Assembly: GCA_029204225.1 (NCBI GenBank)
Contig: CM055102.1
Coordinates: 9,683,456 to 9,747,455, forward strand
Length of the DNA stretch: 64,000 nt
Reading direction: 5' to 3'
Source: Diphasiastrum complanatum
Lineage: Eukaryota; Streptophyta; Lycopodiopsida; Lycopodiales; Lycopodiaceae
Numbering within the stretch: the first letter of the stretch is position 1; each line of letters begins with the position of its first letter. Of the stretch, positions 1 to 10,020 are shown piece after piece. The notes under the pieces were generated by a model, which worked only from the letters and a program-made list of their open reading frames with translations, ran no database searches and had not been told where the DNA came from. A program made the translations under genes and the position numbers.

Positions 1-99
1 TATTAGTTACTTTGAAGGGCCTAAAGAGAGAACCGCCTAGTTCTTAAGGCTAATAGCTCCTTTTGGGCCTACAAAGCTTACAATGGATATTATATTGCC

Positions 100-409
100 T
101 TGAAAAGCACTGATGTACTAAAAGTACATGACAAGATGACAGAACCTGAAGCGTCACAAACAGAATTGATTGCGAATATTCTATCTAGCAAGATGGATAT
201 TACATTGGGAGAATTTCTTGAGTTGGTGCCTCAAGCAAAAGAAGTATTAGCGGAGAAATTGACTCAGATTGAACCAACAGTCCAGCAGGATCCACTATTT
301 TGCATCGATTTTGAAGAATCAAACATAGTACTCAATGTAGGGGCTGTCTGGGAGAGTGAGCAAAGAAACATCACCCTGCCAATACAACACAAACAATTCG
401 GTAAAGAGG
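100..409 (+). pseudogene. gypsy gag-protease linker fragment, 5' of the solo LTR
   Basis: An open stretch of about 100 codons runs up to the target site of the solo LTR. It resembles the region just before the aspartic protease of plant gypsy polyproteins (a 'GEFLELVP-AKE-L' type stretch). The same reading frame is picked up at 1236 after the LTR and one copy of the 5 bp duplication are skipped, so the LTR landed inside a then-continuous coding region. There is no real start codon. The gypsy assignment is by similarity to the family as I know it and by position. Confidence 0.55.
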
Positions 410-1230
410 TGTGAAAATGCAAAAATCATGCTTGGACAAGGCCAAAATCTTGTATATAGGATAATCACACATGTGTGGAGCCTGTTCCCATGTGTGAAAT
501 TAGTGTACTTGTCATGTACCATAATCATATATTTTGTACATATGATTTAATTCAAGTTCTAGTGGCTAAAAAGGCCAAAAACTAGTTTTCTAGATATATG
601 ACACATGGCATCAATCTATTGATTGCATGAGCCAAATTCTTTGGTTAGGTGTCACATCCCATGTGTAGAGGACAACTCACACGTGTGGAAAAAGCTGAAG
701 TAGGCGAGTTTTTGCTTCTAGAAGATTTCCATGAAGATCTCCATATGGTAGAAAATTGGACCAAAAATGCTCAAAATAGAAAGTTTGATCCAAGTGTCAA
801 ATTTGCATGATGATTCACCGTATGACAAAGCATCCTCACACGTGTGAGATCTGATTCATGATCAATACCTCGAGCTCCAAGAAGTGTATATATAGAGGCA
901 TATTTGGCCACAATCAATATGAAAAATCAATCTTGATTTTGGAAGTCATTTTCTCCATTTGTCTTCATTTGTTTTGAATGTTTTGAGTTTCTATCATAGT
1001 GTACTTTGTTTTTAGGTTGGAGTCCGTACTCTGAAGGGGTTTCACACGTGTGAAATCAGCAAGTACATTTACCTTCATTAATGATTGTTCTTGTTAGATT
1101 TTTATGTCTAGAATTGATCTAGATTGATCTTAATCCTATGTAGATTGATAGATCAAGTATATCTAACATCCAATCCCTCTTGAGGATCAGATCAGGATCC
1201 ACTCTTGGACCTATTTTGTAGTTTTCCACA
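410..1230 (+). mobile_element. Solo LTR with AGAGG target-site duplication
   Basis: This 821 bp unit begins TGTGAAAATG and ends TTTTCCACA (TG...CA). It is flanked by identical 5 bp direct repeats AGAGG at 405-409 and 1231-1235, with no internal retrotransposon domain. This is the signature of a solo LTR left by recombination between the two LTRs of one element. A TATA-like box (TATATATA, 887-894) gives a plus-strand promoter orientation. Exact CACACGTGTG palindromes lie at 678-687, 837-846 and 1043-1052. The last 140 bp matches, inverted, 7232-7380, where it abuts a tRNA-Met primer-binding site. That independently fixes the 3' end of this LTR family. Confidence 0.88.
887..894 (+). promoter_or_regulatory. 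LTR TATA box
   Basis: TATATATA sits about 40 bp downstream of a CACACGTGTG palindrome in the solo LTR. The distance to the LTR end leaves room for R and U5. It is a plausible LTR promoter; activity is not shown. Confidence 0.45.
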
Positions 1231-2432
1231 AGAGGCAGCCATGATAGAGGGAGGTTCGGGAGTTAACCTGATTTCAACAAAACTATGCGCAAAATGGGGC
1301 CTTTTACCAACTTTTGCTATCAAGCTACCTGATCAAACTACAATTCATCCTTAGGGCATATTGGTAGACATACCTGTCAAGATTGATGGAATTTGTCATT
1401 ACTTTTGTAGTAATGGACTTACTTGAAGCACCAAATGTTTATCGTATTTTATAGGGACGTCCATGATTACAAGTTGCGCAAGTAATTCATATTGGGGGGA
1501 CTGTAAAGATTACATTTGAGAATCGTGAGCATGCAGTCAAAGTTGATCCAATAACTTGGACAATCAAGCCAGTGGTTCAAAAAGGGAATGATGATTCCTC
1601 AACAATGGATCATACTTGTGATCGATAAGTAAAAACTTTGGGAGTTCATTCTGACTCTCAAACAGATACTTTTATTGGAATCAAGCTCTTGCAACAGTGG
1701 ATTGTATAGCAGGATATATGTGTCAATGAGATGACCAATCATAGTTGAACAAGATTCCTTTGTTTGATCAAACTTTGGATACATAGATCACATTCCCAGT
1801 GAATATGATGAATGTGGCATGGATATCAACCGACCCAATTCTAGATCCTATTTAAGATGAACTCATTCATGTCAGTCATGAAAATGAAAATGCAGAACTT
1901 ACTGATGAACAGATTTTAAATCATATGGATCCTACAAGGTTTGGAGTTCACGAAATTTCTGATGAATCAACAATAAAACCGTCGAAAGTAGTTATATTGG
2001 AGGAAGAAAAGAATACAGGACCAATGACAAAAAAATCAAGCTAAGCAAAGGTAAATGAAAGATCAAGGATGACTCTTCAAGTCAAAATTCTCAACAAGAC
2101 ATCACCTTCTAAGAAGATCTCATCTAGAAAGTCATCACCTCCTTGAACGATTCCTGCCAAGAAGGCTAAACAATGATCCAAGGTTAATCCTTTTGAAAAA
2201 TAACAATCAGATGCAGTCCAACATGATATACAAATCATTTCAAACGCTACACCTTGGATGACGTTGTTATTATGTTACCAAAAGATCATCGTGAACCTGA
2301 GGATCAAGTGCCAGAAACGCAAGAAATTTACGATGGACCAGCTGGAACCCAGCCAATGAATCTTGCTGAACCAGGAGAACCAAAGAAGATTGTTTAAGTT
2401 GGAAAAAACTTACCCCAGAATAGTTTCAAGCA

Positions 2433-2837
2433 TTGAGGATTTTGTTGATTAAATATCAAGATTGTTTTGCTTGGACATACAAGGATCTAAAAGGGATTTC
2501 AACATCAGTGATTGAGCATACAATACCCTTGATACCTGAAGTAGTTCCAAAAGTGACAACATTCTATCGTCGTAATCTGAATGTTACTGATCTTATCAGA
2601 AAGGAGTCACAAAGATTACTCGAAGCAAATTTTATTTATGAAATTGAGCATACTGAATGGGTTTTGCCAATTGTTGTTGTTCCTAAGAAAAATGAGAAGA
2701 TGAGAATTTGTGTGAATCTCAAAGCCTTTAATGCACCCAGTTCATTTCAGAGAGTGATGCAATTTGCCTTCAAAGACTATTTGCAGAATTTTTTTGAAAT
2801 TTACTTGGAGTCCATAATGCCGATGCCGACCATCTAG
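2433..2837 (+). pseudogene. gypsy reverse transcriptase N-terminal fragment
   Basis: An open stretch of 134 codons resembles the start of Ty3/gypsy reverse transcriptase: a 'DCFAW' motif, a 'VEHTIPL'-like linker (here IEHTIPL), then 'EWVLPIVVVPKKN' and 'RICVNLKAFNA'. The fragment jumps from motif B to a motif with SFQRVM, so the catalytic YxDD-type region is deleted. It is part of the decayed element at 1-3910. Confidence 0.8.
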
Positions 2838-2862
2838 ATCATTTGAAGAAAGTATTTGAACA

Positions 2863-3420
2863 TTGTCGCAAGTACCAAATCTCCTTAAATCCAGAAAAGT
2901 TTTAGATTTGGGTTACTCATGGAGTTGTTGTTGGACATGTGATATCAAGATGTGGCATTGCTACGAATTAGTTCAAAATCAAGGTCATTGTGGAGCTACC
3001 ACCACCAGCAATAATTCGAGGAGTTTTTATTTTATGGGTCATGCAAACTATTATCGAATATTCATTTTGTTCTTTGCGGACTTAGCACGACCTATACATA
3101 AGTTGACCATTGTACCTATTTGGACGATTGAGGCGTTGGCAGCATTTGAGAAATTAAAGAAAGCATTAGCTTATGCACCAATTCTATGAGTTCCAAACTG
3201 GACAATTGAATTTCATGCTCCTACCGATGCATCAAAATATGCTATTGGATCGGTTTTGACACAACGAAGAGAATATAAGAAAGACTATCTTATCGGATTT
3301 GCCAGTCGATAGATTACTGATTTTGAGAAGAATTACTCTACAACAGAACGAGAAGTGTTGGCCATGGTATTTTCTATGAAAAAATTTGACATTATTTAAT
3401 GGCGACACATTTTGCATTTT
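2863..3420 (+). pseudogene. gypsy RT tail and RNase H fragment
   Basis: Translated pieces carry 'GHANYYRIF' (the family pattern is G-x-x-x-YYRxF), 'AFEKLKKAL', then after a stop at 3187-3189 a 'DASKYAIGSVL' RNase H motif and 'EREVLAM'. Stops at 3187 and near 3310 and 3398 break it. It lies downstream of the RT fragment in the expected order. Confidence 0.75.
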
Positions 3421-3990
3421 ATACTAACCATCAACCATTGCTTTATCTAGTAAACAAGACATGCAATACGAGATGCATTGCAAGATGGCTACTATTACTA
3501 ACTAAATATGATTTTTGAGTTGTGGTTCGAAAAGGTAAGCAACATTATATTGTTGATCATGTCTCAAGAATCCAAACAGCACCAGTCAACACTGAAGTGG
3601 ATGATGAACTAGTAGATGCTGCATTATTTTATGTTGAAGCAGTACCTGAGAGGGCAGCAGATATTGTTGAATATGTGATGTTTAGGCCAACCTAACAACT
3701 CTTTGACAAAAGTTCAAAAGAAACAATTGATTGTTAAGGCACAACCTTATCAATTGATTGCAGGCTAACTGTATCGTCGTAGAATGGATGATATTCTAAG
3801 AATATGTGTTTTCCCGCATGAAGTACCTAATCTATTCATGTTTTCACATGATGGGATAGGAGGCGGACATTTTTCAACTGATATCACTATTCGAAAGCTT
3901 TTACAATCAGGGGGTCATCTCACCCTACTCAGTTGTTTTGCGTGATGTTCCAACCTCAACGTACATCATGTAGCTTCCTAGCACAAGCAA

Positions 3991-4440
3991 GATGGCGGAA
4001 TGGATGAACCTTGTCGAGAATTTGCTCACGACAATGGGGATCCATGAACATGCCTTTTCAAACAAAATAAATATGGAGTTTATTAATATGGCGTTTAGTA
4101 CTTGGAATGAAGCCAAGGCTAAATTCTACATCACTTTTTAGGGAGTCACCCACAAGGTGCGGGTCACTGAGGCCGCCCTTGCTGCCATAGGTATCACTTA
4201 TGGGCCTCGACAAACCCCATCTCATAAATAGGCCAAGTCCATTATCAAGCCTTTTGTTTATACTACCATCAATTAGTATCACATGAAGATGATTACCTGC
4301 TAGAAGCCATTAGAGATCCTATCCTCCATGCTACTGCACACAACTTCTGAATAACTTCTTGATGGTTGGCAACCTCATGAAGGAAAGGATCTCTTCCCAG
4401 ATCCTCCATCATTTGGTTTGTGAATTTTCTGATAAAAAGG
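3991..4440 (+). pseudogene. Retroelement gag/ORF1-like remnant, first part
   Basis: From an ATG at 3991 a plus-strand frame can be followed through at least four stops to about 4430. It then seems to continue at about 5216-5600 after a block of LTR-like sequence. The first part contains 'FSTWNEAKAKFY' and 'GVTHKVRVTEAAL' stretches. The style matches the N-terminal ORF of some plant gypsy elements, but I cannot name the family. The frame order suggests an ORF split by an LTR insertion. Confidence 0.35.
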
Positions 4441-5216
4441 ACAATTATGATTGTACAAAACAATCATTAAGAGTTATTGATTGCTAAATCCAAAGATCTA
4501 TCAAGTTCTATGTGTTAGATCTTGATCTAGATACATTACACAATGATTTAGACAAGAGCAATGGATCAAATGATTGAAAACTATTAAGAGCGGCCTCACA
4601 CGTGTGGAGAACTGTACCACTATGGACTGTAAACTGAGAGTGAAGTGCTTTTACATACAAATGCATTCCAATCATAAAAACTCAAGACAAATGTGAGAGT
4701 TACAAGCAAAGCTAGAAGTTGCCAATGTCTCATCAACTTCTCATTGATTTGGTTGATCCCTTTATAGATCAAGTACATCCATGAGCTGAACACTGTCCAG
4801 CAAGCCTTCACACGTGTGAAGAGTGCCTAGTCATTCAGATCCACCAATGGGAGCCATATATGCTCATTTTCCAAAGTTGACTATTCTCATTAGCTAGAAA
4901 CAAAAAAACTAGTCTTCCACAATTATAGGAATATTTCCTATAAAATAGGATCTAATGGAATCTCTCTATCTTATCATCTAAAATCTTCTCCACACATGTG
5001 AATAGCATATTGACATGTGGGAGCATTTACTCATTCAAATGGAAGTGCAATCTTTTTACAAAAAGTTTGACCAAAATGACTTTTTTTCTAGATTCTACTC
5101 AAAAGTCAATTTCACACTTGTGTAGATTCATCGAAAATCAGTCTAACTTTATAAAAGTAAGTTATGTACATTCTTTCACACGTGGGAACAAGCTCCACAC
5201 GTGTGAGATCCTATCA
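4440..5216 (-). mobile_element. LTR-like copy related to the solo LTR (inverted)
   Basis: The region carries CACACGTGTG at 4597-4606, 4809-4818 and 5196-5205. It contains segments that line up with 53986-54250 in the same orientation and, inverted, with 410-1100. Examples are the 'cacgtgtgaagagtgcctag...ccaccaat' stretch (4811-4848, compare 54206-54242) and the double-palindrome module at 5174-5209 (compare 57826-57855 and, inverted, 465-497). The boundaries are approximate because I found no clear TG/CA ends with matching duplications. Confidence 0.55.
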
Positions 5217-5600
5217 TGATGAAATATCTCATGATTAACCAAGGACATCAAGTTGGAAGTGACATTTTTAACATGGTTGACTCTAACTATGAGCTAGAAA
5301 AGGGGACCGTGCAAACTTACGATTGGTACAAGAGGGTCTTCGGGGACTTGAAGAGAGCGATCAAGAGTAAAACCAAACAACAGTTCCTTGTGGGCTCTCT
5401 TCTCCTTGGCTGCCTCGTACTTAGTCAACAAAGTTCACGAGTTTTATGCTGATGATTCCATGCTAGCCATGACCTACGAAGTAGCACCATCTGAATCATC
5501 CCGCCAAGCATCCAACTCTCAGAGGTGTTGTAGAGTACGCAGTGAGATTGTCGCAGCCGCATACTCTACAATCTCGCTGCGTACTCTACAATGACTCTGA
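5216..5600 (+). pseudogene. Retroelement gag/ORF1-like remnant, second part
   Basis: Two overlapping frames (5216-5452 and 5388-5594) together read as one degraded coding stretch with a frameshift at about 5395. It is rich in charged residues and has no recognised domain. A short repeated sequence with 'gagattgt(c/a)g' and 'cagccgcatactctaca' creates an imperfect inverted repeat at about 5527-5591. I link it to 3991-4440 by position only. Confidence 0.3.
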
Positions 5601-6160
5601 TGGGGACTCTCACAAGTCTAGAGCAAGAGTCCAGAGCTACAACAAGGGGGTATGGGCGCAGCTGACGGTGGTGGCTGAGTATGATGTCAAGATGTGGAAG
5701 GCAAGGTGAGTCACGACAATCCATGGGATCGGTTCCTACTCCTCCTCCTGATGCTACCACTTCGGTACCCTTGTATTCTGGTGATGCCCTTGGAATAATT
5801 TTAAACCTTGGACGAATGATCTAGACCATGATTGATCAGAAGACTGCAATGGAAAAGAGAATTTTAGATTTGGGATAAAAACATACTCTTATCAACCAGA
5901 AACTCATCCAGCTGAACCGAGAGTTGAAGATCACCAACAAACATGAAGACAAATCAGAACTGGAGCACTTATTTACAAACCATATCAATGAATGGTGGAA
6001 AGTCACTCCTCAACGAAAACCTTATTGTTACAACCAACGAGAATTGGTTAAGTTTCAAAGAGGTTTGTAGACAGGTCTTCAATCGATCCGACTTCATCCA
6101 ATGGTGTTCTTTGAACCAGATAACTGTAGTTGCTGAGTGTGTACTTGGCTCTTCTTTGTC
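5601..6160. other. Unassigned retroelement debris
   Basis: Short open frames only, including 5943-6176. No domain is recognised. It lies between gag-like remnants and a repeat of the window's first 130 bp, so it is probably retroelement-derived. Confidence 0.3.
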
Positions 6161-6293
6161 TATTATCCTTATTTGAGTAGTTTAAAGAGAGAACTGCCTA
6201 ATTCTTAAGACTAATAATTCCTTTTGGGTCCAACAAAGCTTACATTGGATATTAAAATACATTTGTGGGCGCTTGTGTACTAGTAGTACATGA
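6160..6293 (+). repeat. Diverged direct repeat of positions 1-135
   Basis: Both copies share 'aaagagagaac(c/t)gcct', 'cttttggg', 'caaagcttaca', 'tggatatta' and 'agtacatgaca' in the same order and spacing, at roughly 80% identity by eye. They bracket the decayed gypsy region and may be parts of related elements or of a shared terminal region. Confidence 0.55.
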
Positions 6294-7215
6294 CAATTGA
6301 TTTTGAAATCTTTTGTTATAAAAGTGATAATTTTCCCCCTAGTGCCATCTTCTAATATTCATATCTCACCCACATGCACTCAAATGACTAACATAAAGAA
6401 AAAAGAGACTCACTTTGAGGTAGTATAACATGGCATATCGTTCTAGATTTCACAAAAGGCCTGAACCATGTGAAGATTGCCAATCCTCATTAATTGACAT
6501 GGATAATTTCGAGTATTTTGCAATTCATGAGACAATAAAAAAATATAAACCATATGAAAGTAGCATGCTGGTAGAGAGAGTCTTTTGAAACCCATAAATT
6601 TTTTCAGAAGTAGTTTATGGCTAATGCAAAGTATGTAAATAAGTTGGAGTGAATAACGTACTCTATAAAAACTCAAAAATTGAGGATTAATCAAGATTTT
6701 AGTCATAAAGCAAAATACTGTACCAATTTTTTATACTTAGGAAAGGAACTTTCAGTGACCGTCACACCGAGTTCAATGATCTTCTTACTCAGTGTCATCA
6801 AAATCCATTCCCTAATACATAAGTATTGGTAAAGTATTTGAGTCACAAAGTGCATTAAAACATGCAAAGAATGGTGTTCCTCATGAATTTACAAGTAGCA
6901 GCTAAATTGGGCTAATTTTTCTTAAAAACTCTGAAACATGAGACCATAAACAAACATATTATGGCTCATAAAAAGTTTGTAAAGAAGTTTGAAATGGCCT
7001 GAACTGTTTTTGAAATTTCTCAGTCAAAACTGGAGCTGTATGGACTCACACGTGTGAAAAGGGTTTCTACAGCCCACAACAAGATCTGGACCAAAATTTT
7101 TGAGGATAGCTATCAAATCCAACTCACTACACAAAATTTGACTAGTTTCCTAAAAACTGCTAATTTTGGCTTTGATTTGGATTAACCCTATCAATTTCAA
7201 CTAAACCTCTTGTAC

Positions 7216-7230
7216 TTGGCTCTGATACCA
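7216..7230 (-). promoter_or_regulatory. Retrotransposon primer-binding site (tRNA-iMet)
   Basis: On the minus strand the sequence TGGTATCAGAGCC lies directly after an LTR end that reads ...TTTTTGCACA. This is the standard primer-binding site complementary to plant initiator tRNA-Met. It fixes the orientation of the LTR fragment at 7231-7393 as minus. Confidence 0.85.
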
Positions 7231-7393
7231 TGTGCAAAAAGTACAAAAAGGACCAAGAGTGGATCCTAATCTGATCCTCAAGAGGGATTGGTTGTCAGAT
7301 TACTTGATCTATCAATCTACTTGAGATTAAGATCAATCTAGATCAATTCTAGACACAAAATCCTAACAAGAACACTCATTATTTGAAGGTAGA
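7231..7393 (-). mobile_element. Truncated LTR 3' end (same family as the solo LTR)
   Basis: Inverted, this segment aligns with the last 150 bp or so of the solo LTR at 1080-1230. Shared landmarks are the GGATCCACTCTTGG stretch, the 'gatcaatctagatcaattctaga' block and the 'cctaacaagaac' block. It is cut at about 7393, where the second copy of the 515 bp repeat begins. Confidence 0.75.
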
Positions 7394-7919
7394 GTGCCAT
7401 TCCTCATAAATTGACATGGATAGTTTCGAGTATTTTGCAATTCATGAGACTATAACCAAATATAAACCATATGAAAGTAGCGTGTTGGTAGAGAGTGTCT
7501 TTTGAAACCCATAATTTTTTTCAAAAGTAGTTTATGGCTAATGCATAGTATGTAAATAAGTTGGAGAGAATAACGTACTCTATAAAAACTCAAAAATTAA
7601 GGACCATTAATCAAGATTTTAGTAATAAAGCAAAATACTTTACCAATTTTTTATACTTAGGAAAGGAACTTTCAGTGACCGTCACACCGAGTTCAAGATC
7701 TTCTTACTCAGTGTCATCGAAATCCATTCCCTAATACATAAGTATTGGTAAAGTATTTGAGTCACAAAGTGCATTAAAACATGCAAAGAATGGTGTTCTT
7801 CATGAATTTACAAGTAGCAGTTAGATTGGACTAATTTTTCTTAACAACTTTAAAACATAGACCATAAACAAAGCATATTATGGCTCATAAAAAGTTTGTA
7901 AAGAAGTTTGAAAAGGATA

Positions 7920-8780
7920 ATACAACCCATAAAAAGTAAAAACTTGTGGGTCATAAAAAAGCTTTAGCCATGGAGTTTACTGGAACCCCTCAAATCCAAT
8001 GAAAAAAACCTCACCATAAATTTATGGTCATTTTACTTGATAGAACAGTCACTAAAAAATCGTTTCCCCCGTAGAGATAGGTGAATGTATAATTGATTAC
8101 ATTCAAAGTTGAAGGCCATTGGACAAGGGCAACCCTTCAATCTCCAGCCTTCCTTTTGATCATTGATGTGGCCTTTTTACGTAGCAAAAATGTCACAAAA
8201 AAGAATATTTCCTTCCAAAGGGTAAAAGGATTTTTCTTGTCTAGATTCAAAAAATCTAAGAGTTTGAACTCTTTGACACACGTGGCGATAAAAGATGGTT
8301 TCGCAGCTTGGTAGAAATATTGAAAATCCCCTCTCCCACTACTAAGCCTTAGAGGCATTGCCCTCAAGGTTTCAATCCACAACTCACATGCATGCATACA
8401 TGTTAACAATTTATTTTGACATTGTGCATATACCTAGATGGAGGAAATTGTTCACCTTTACTTATGGGAGAAAACAAGCATTGTTTCGTGTCGCATTGCA
8501 ATACTTTCAATTTCTTTTGTGTGAGGTCTCTTAAACATGTGGCAGAATTCTTGTGATGCAAGGTTGAAATGCCTATTTCATCCCAACACTGCCTCCAAAG
8601 TGTGGGGCCCCCCCATTACATCAAAATTCAAACTTTAAAGGTAGATTTGGCTTATGACAACCCCAAGGGACAGGCCACATACCTACAAGAAAAAAACAAG
8701 ACTACTAGCAAAAGGCATAGCATATCCTTTACTCAATAAATAATAAGAATATTCAGTGGATATCTCGCTTAGCCAGCAGT
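7920..8780. other. Intergenic sequence, nothing recognised
   Basis: AT-rich sequence with only short frames (8093-8314 on plus, 8137-8409 on minus overlap each other). I see no domain, splice-supported exon or repeat boundary here. Confidence 0.4.
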
Positions 8781-8949
8781 TAAAACGTGGCCCAATCTGA
8801 ACCACACGTTATTTCTCCACCTCAATTCTCCAGCGTCCGATTGACCGGCCACAAACGCCAAAACCGGTCATACCCACTTTCATACATTATTCGAAAGCAA
8901 GGGGGGCCCCTTTGTCGCCGCCGCAGCCGGTCACTGATCCCCCTCAGGA

Positions 8950-9183
8950 CACGTGCCACTGAAGCGTAGTCTTAGCTGATGCTGGTCACCGGCTGAGGGC
9001 GCCTGCCCTATGCCACGTGTCGGGACGTGGCATGGCGGAACCCTCCAGTCTTGGCACGTGGAGGGGCTACCCTCCACTGGGAGGGCTGTAGGGTCATAGG
9101 GGTCGGTTCAAGAATTCACACGCTACGCTTTGAAACCCCACACCGTCAGATGCAAATATAAAATCGATAGATACTGCCACGTG
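8950..9183 (+). promoter_or_regulatory. G-box cluster upstream of the RLCK gene
   Basis: Four exact CACGTG hexamers lie at 8950-8955, 9014-9019, 9055-9060 and 9178-9183; two of them read GCCACGTG. A further GGACGTGG lies at 9022-9029. The surrounding 8780-9440 block is much richer in G+C than its flanks. CACGTG is the core bound by plant bZIP and bHLH factors and is part of ABA-responsive elements. Their role here is inference; the nearest gene in the right direction is the kinase. Confidence 0.6.
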
Positions 9184-9439
9184 GATAAAGGTGACCATTG
9201 GATTCGCTGGATTCTGACAGATGTGATCTGTGGAGGGCATCCATGTGAGGGGGCCTAAAATATTCCGCGTCTTGAAGACGTCTGGGGGGCCCCGTCCTTT
9301 TACCGACCGCGGTTGAGGCGCGAGGTTGTACTCGAGGTTGTACGCGTGGTTTGAAGCTCAGTTTGAGGGGCCAGATTCGCGAGTCATTGCACCGTGGATT
9401 CCGTGCGGTGAATGGCGCTGTGAACCGCGGTTCGTCTCT

Positions 9440-10020
9440 TTTATACGTCTTCTTCCTCGTCTTCTTTTCTGCTTCTCCTCTCTCTCTCTCTCCCTCTTTC
9501 TCCGTCTTCTTCTTCTTCTGATGCCTCTGTCTGTGCGAGCAGCGGTGATTCTTTCTTCTCTCCATTCCTTTCAGCAGCACCAGAATCCGCATCTCAGATG
9601 TCGCATCTTCTGCAGCTCGTGAAAGTTTGGGATCCGCTTCTCATTTGAGCGAAATCGGTAGATTGGATAATATCAGCGATCCAATCGGATTCCGTTTTTC
9701 CTAAACAAAATCGTCTTCCATAGCCTTTCTTGTCAGATGCCTGTGGCACTGTGATGCATAGGTTATAGGATATATCAAACCTGGTTCGGGGAGCCGTGAT
9801 GAGCAGTTCTTGGATCTCGTATCTGGTTGAAGATGTTTGTGTTTAGCTTACCAATGGTTTAGGATTCATGTTTTTAGGATAAAAGATCGAGCTCTTTTAC
9901 GGCGGGGCTAGCCAGTGATAGGGAGTCAAGTGAGCTTAGTGTTAGCATTATATTGCATGTACAGATCTGGTTTTGCGATTGTCAGGATAGAGCAAACGGC
10001 AGTCGGAAAGTAGGCCTGGG
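9440..10020 (+). promoter_or_regulatory. 5' leader of the RLCK gene, with CT-rich tract and uORF
   Basis: A pyrimidine tract (about 9447-9519, CTTCTT and CTCTCT repeats), typical of plant core promoters and leaders, follows a TTTATA at 9439-9444. Downstream, an ATG at 9520 opens a short upstream frame of 33 codons ending at 9622. The main ATG is at 10021. A 5'-UTR intron is possible (acceptor-like TTGTCAG near 9985) but is not proven. Because of the uORF, either translation is damped or the leader is spliced. Confidence 0.45.

Larger units (their letters stand above)
405..1235. repeat. 5 bp target-site duplication AGAGG (405-409 / 1231-1235)
   Basis: Exact AGAGG copies directly abut the TG and CA ends of the solo LTR. 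A 5 bp duplication is the usual footprint of copia and gypsy integrases. Confidence 0.85.
1..3910 (+). mobile_element. Decayed Ty3/gypsy retrotransposon (gag-pol remnant)
   Basis: Successive pieces, in the order of a gypsy pol gene, are readable on the plus strand through many stops and frameshifts. They are a linker/protease region (100-409, continuing at 1236 with an E-G-G-S-G-V-N protease-like motif), reverse transcriptase (2433-2837, with an IVVVPKKN-type motif), the RT tail and RNase H (about 2940-3420, including a T-D-A-S-K-like stretch), and the integrase zinc-binding region (about 3720-3905, ending in a GGHFS...ITIRK pattern). The RT core with its catalytic Asp pair is missing between about 2760 and 2820. 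The element cannot be functional. It is interrupted by a solo LTR (410-1230). Its outer ends are not defined; positions 1-135 resemble 6160-6293. Confidence 0.8.
6488..7920. repeat. Direct repeat, about 515 bp, copies 6488-7005 and 7408-7918
   Basis: The two copies share, in order, 'gacatggata', 'tttcgagtattttgcaattc', 'ttttgaaaccca', 'actttcagtgaccgtcacac' and 'aaaaagtttgtaaagaagtt'. Identity is above 90% by eye. The 400 bp between them holds part of an inverted LTR and its primer-binding site (7216-7231). The repeated unit has no coding capacity that I recognise. Either a tandem duplication was followed by LTR insertion or these are the arms of a larger element. Confidence 0.8.

Noticed and set aside
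8093-8409. Overlapping plus and minus frames of 73 and 90 codons
   Set aside because: No domain, no splice support, and each is the shadow of the other.
9146-9592. 148-codon minus-strand frame over the kinase leader
   Set aside because: It is the antisense of the CT-rich tract (Glu/Lys/Arg-rich repeats) and has no domain; a shadow of low-complexity DNA.
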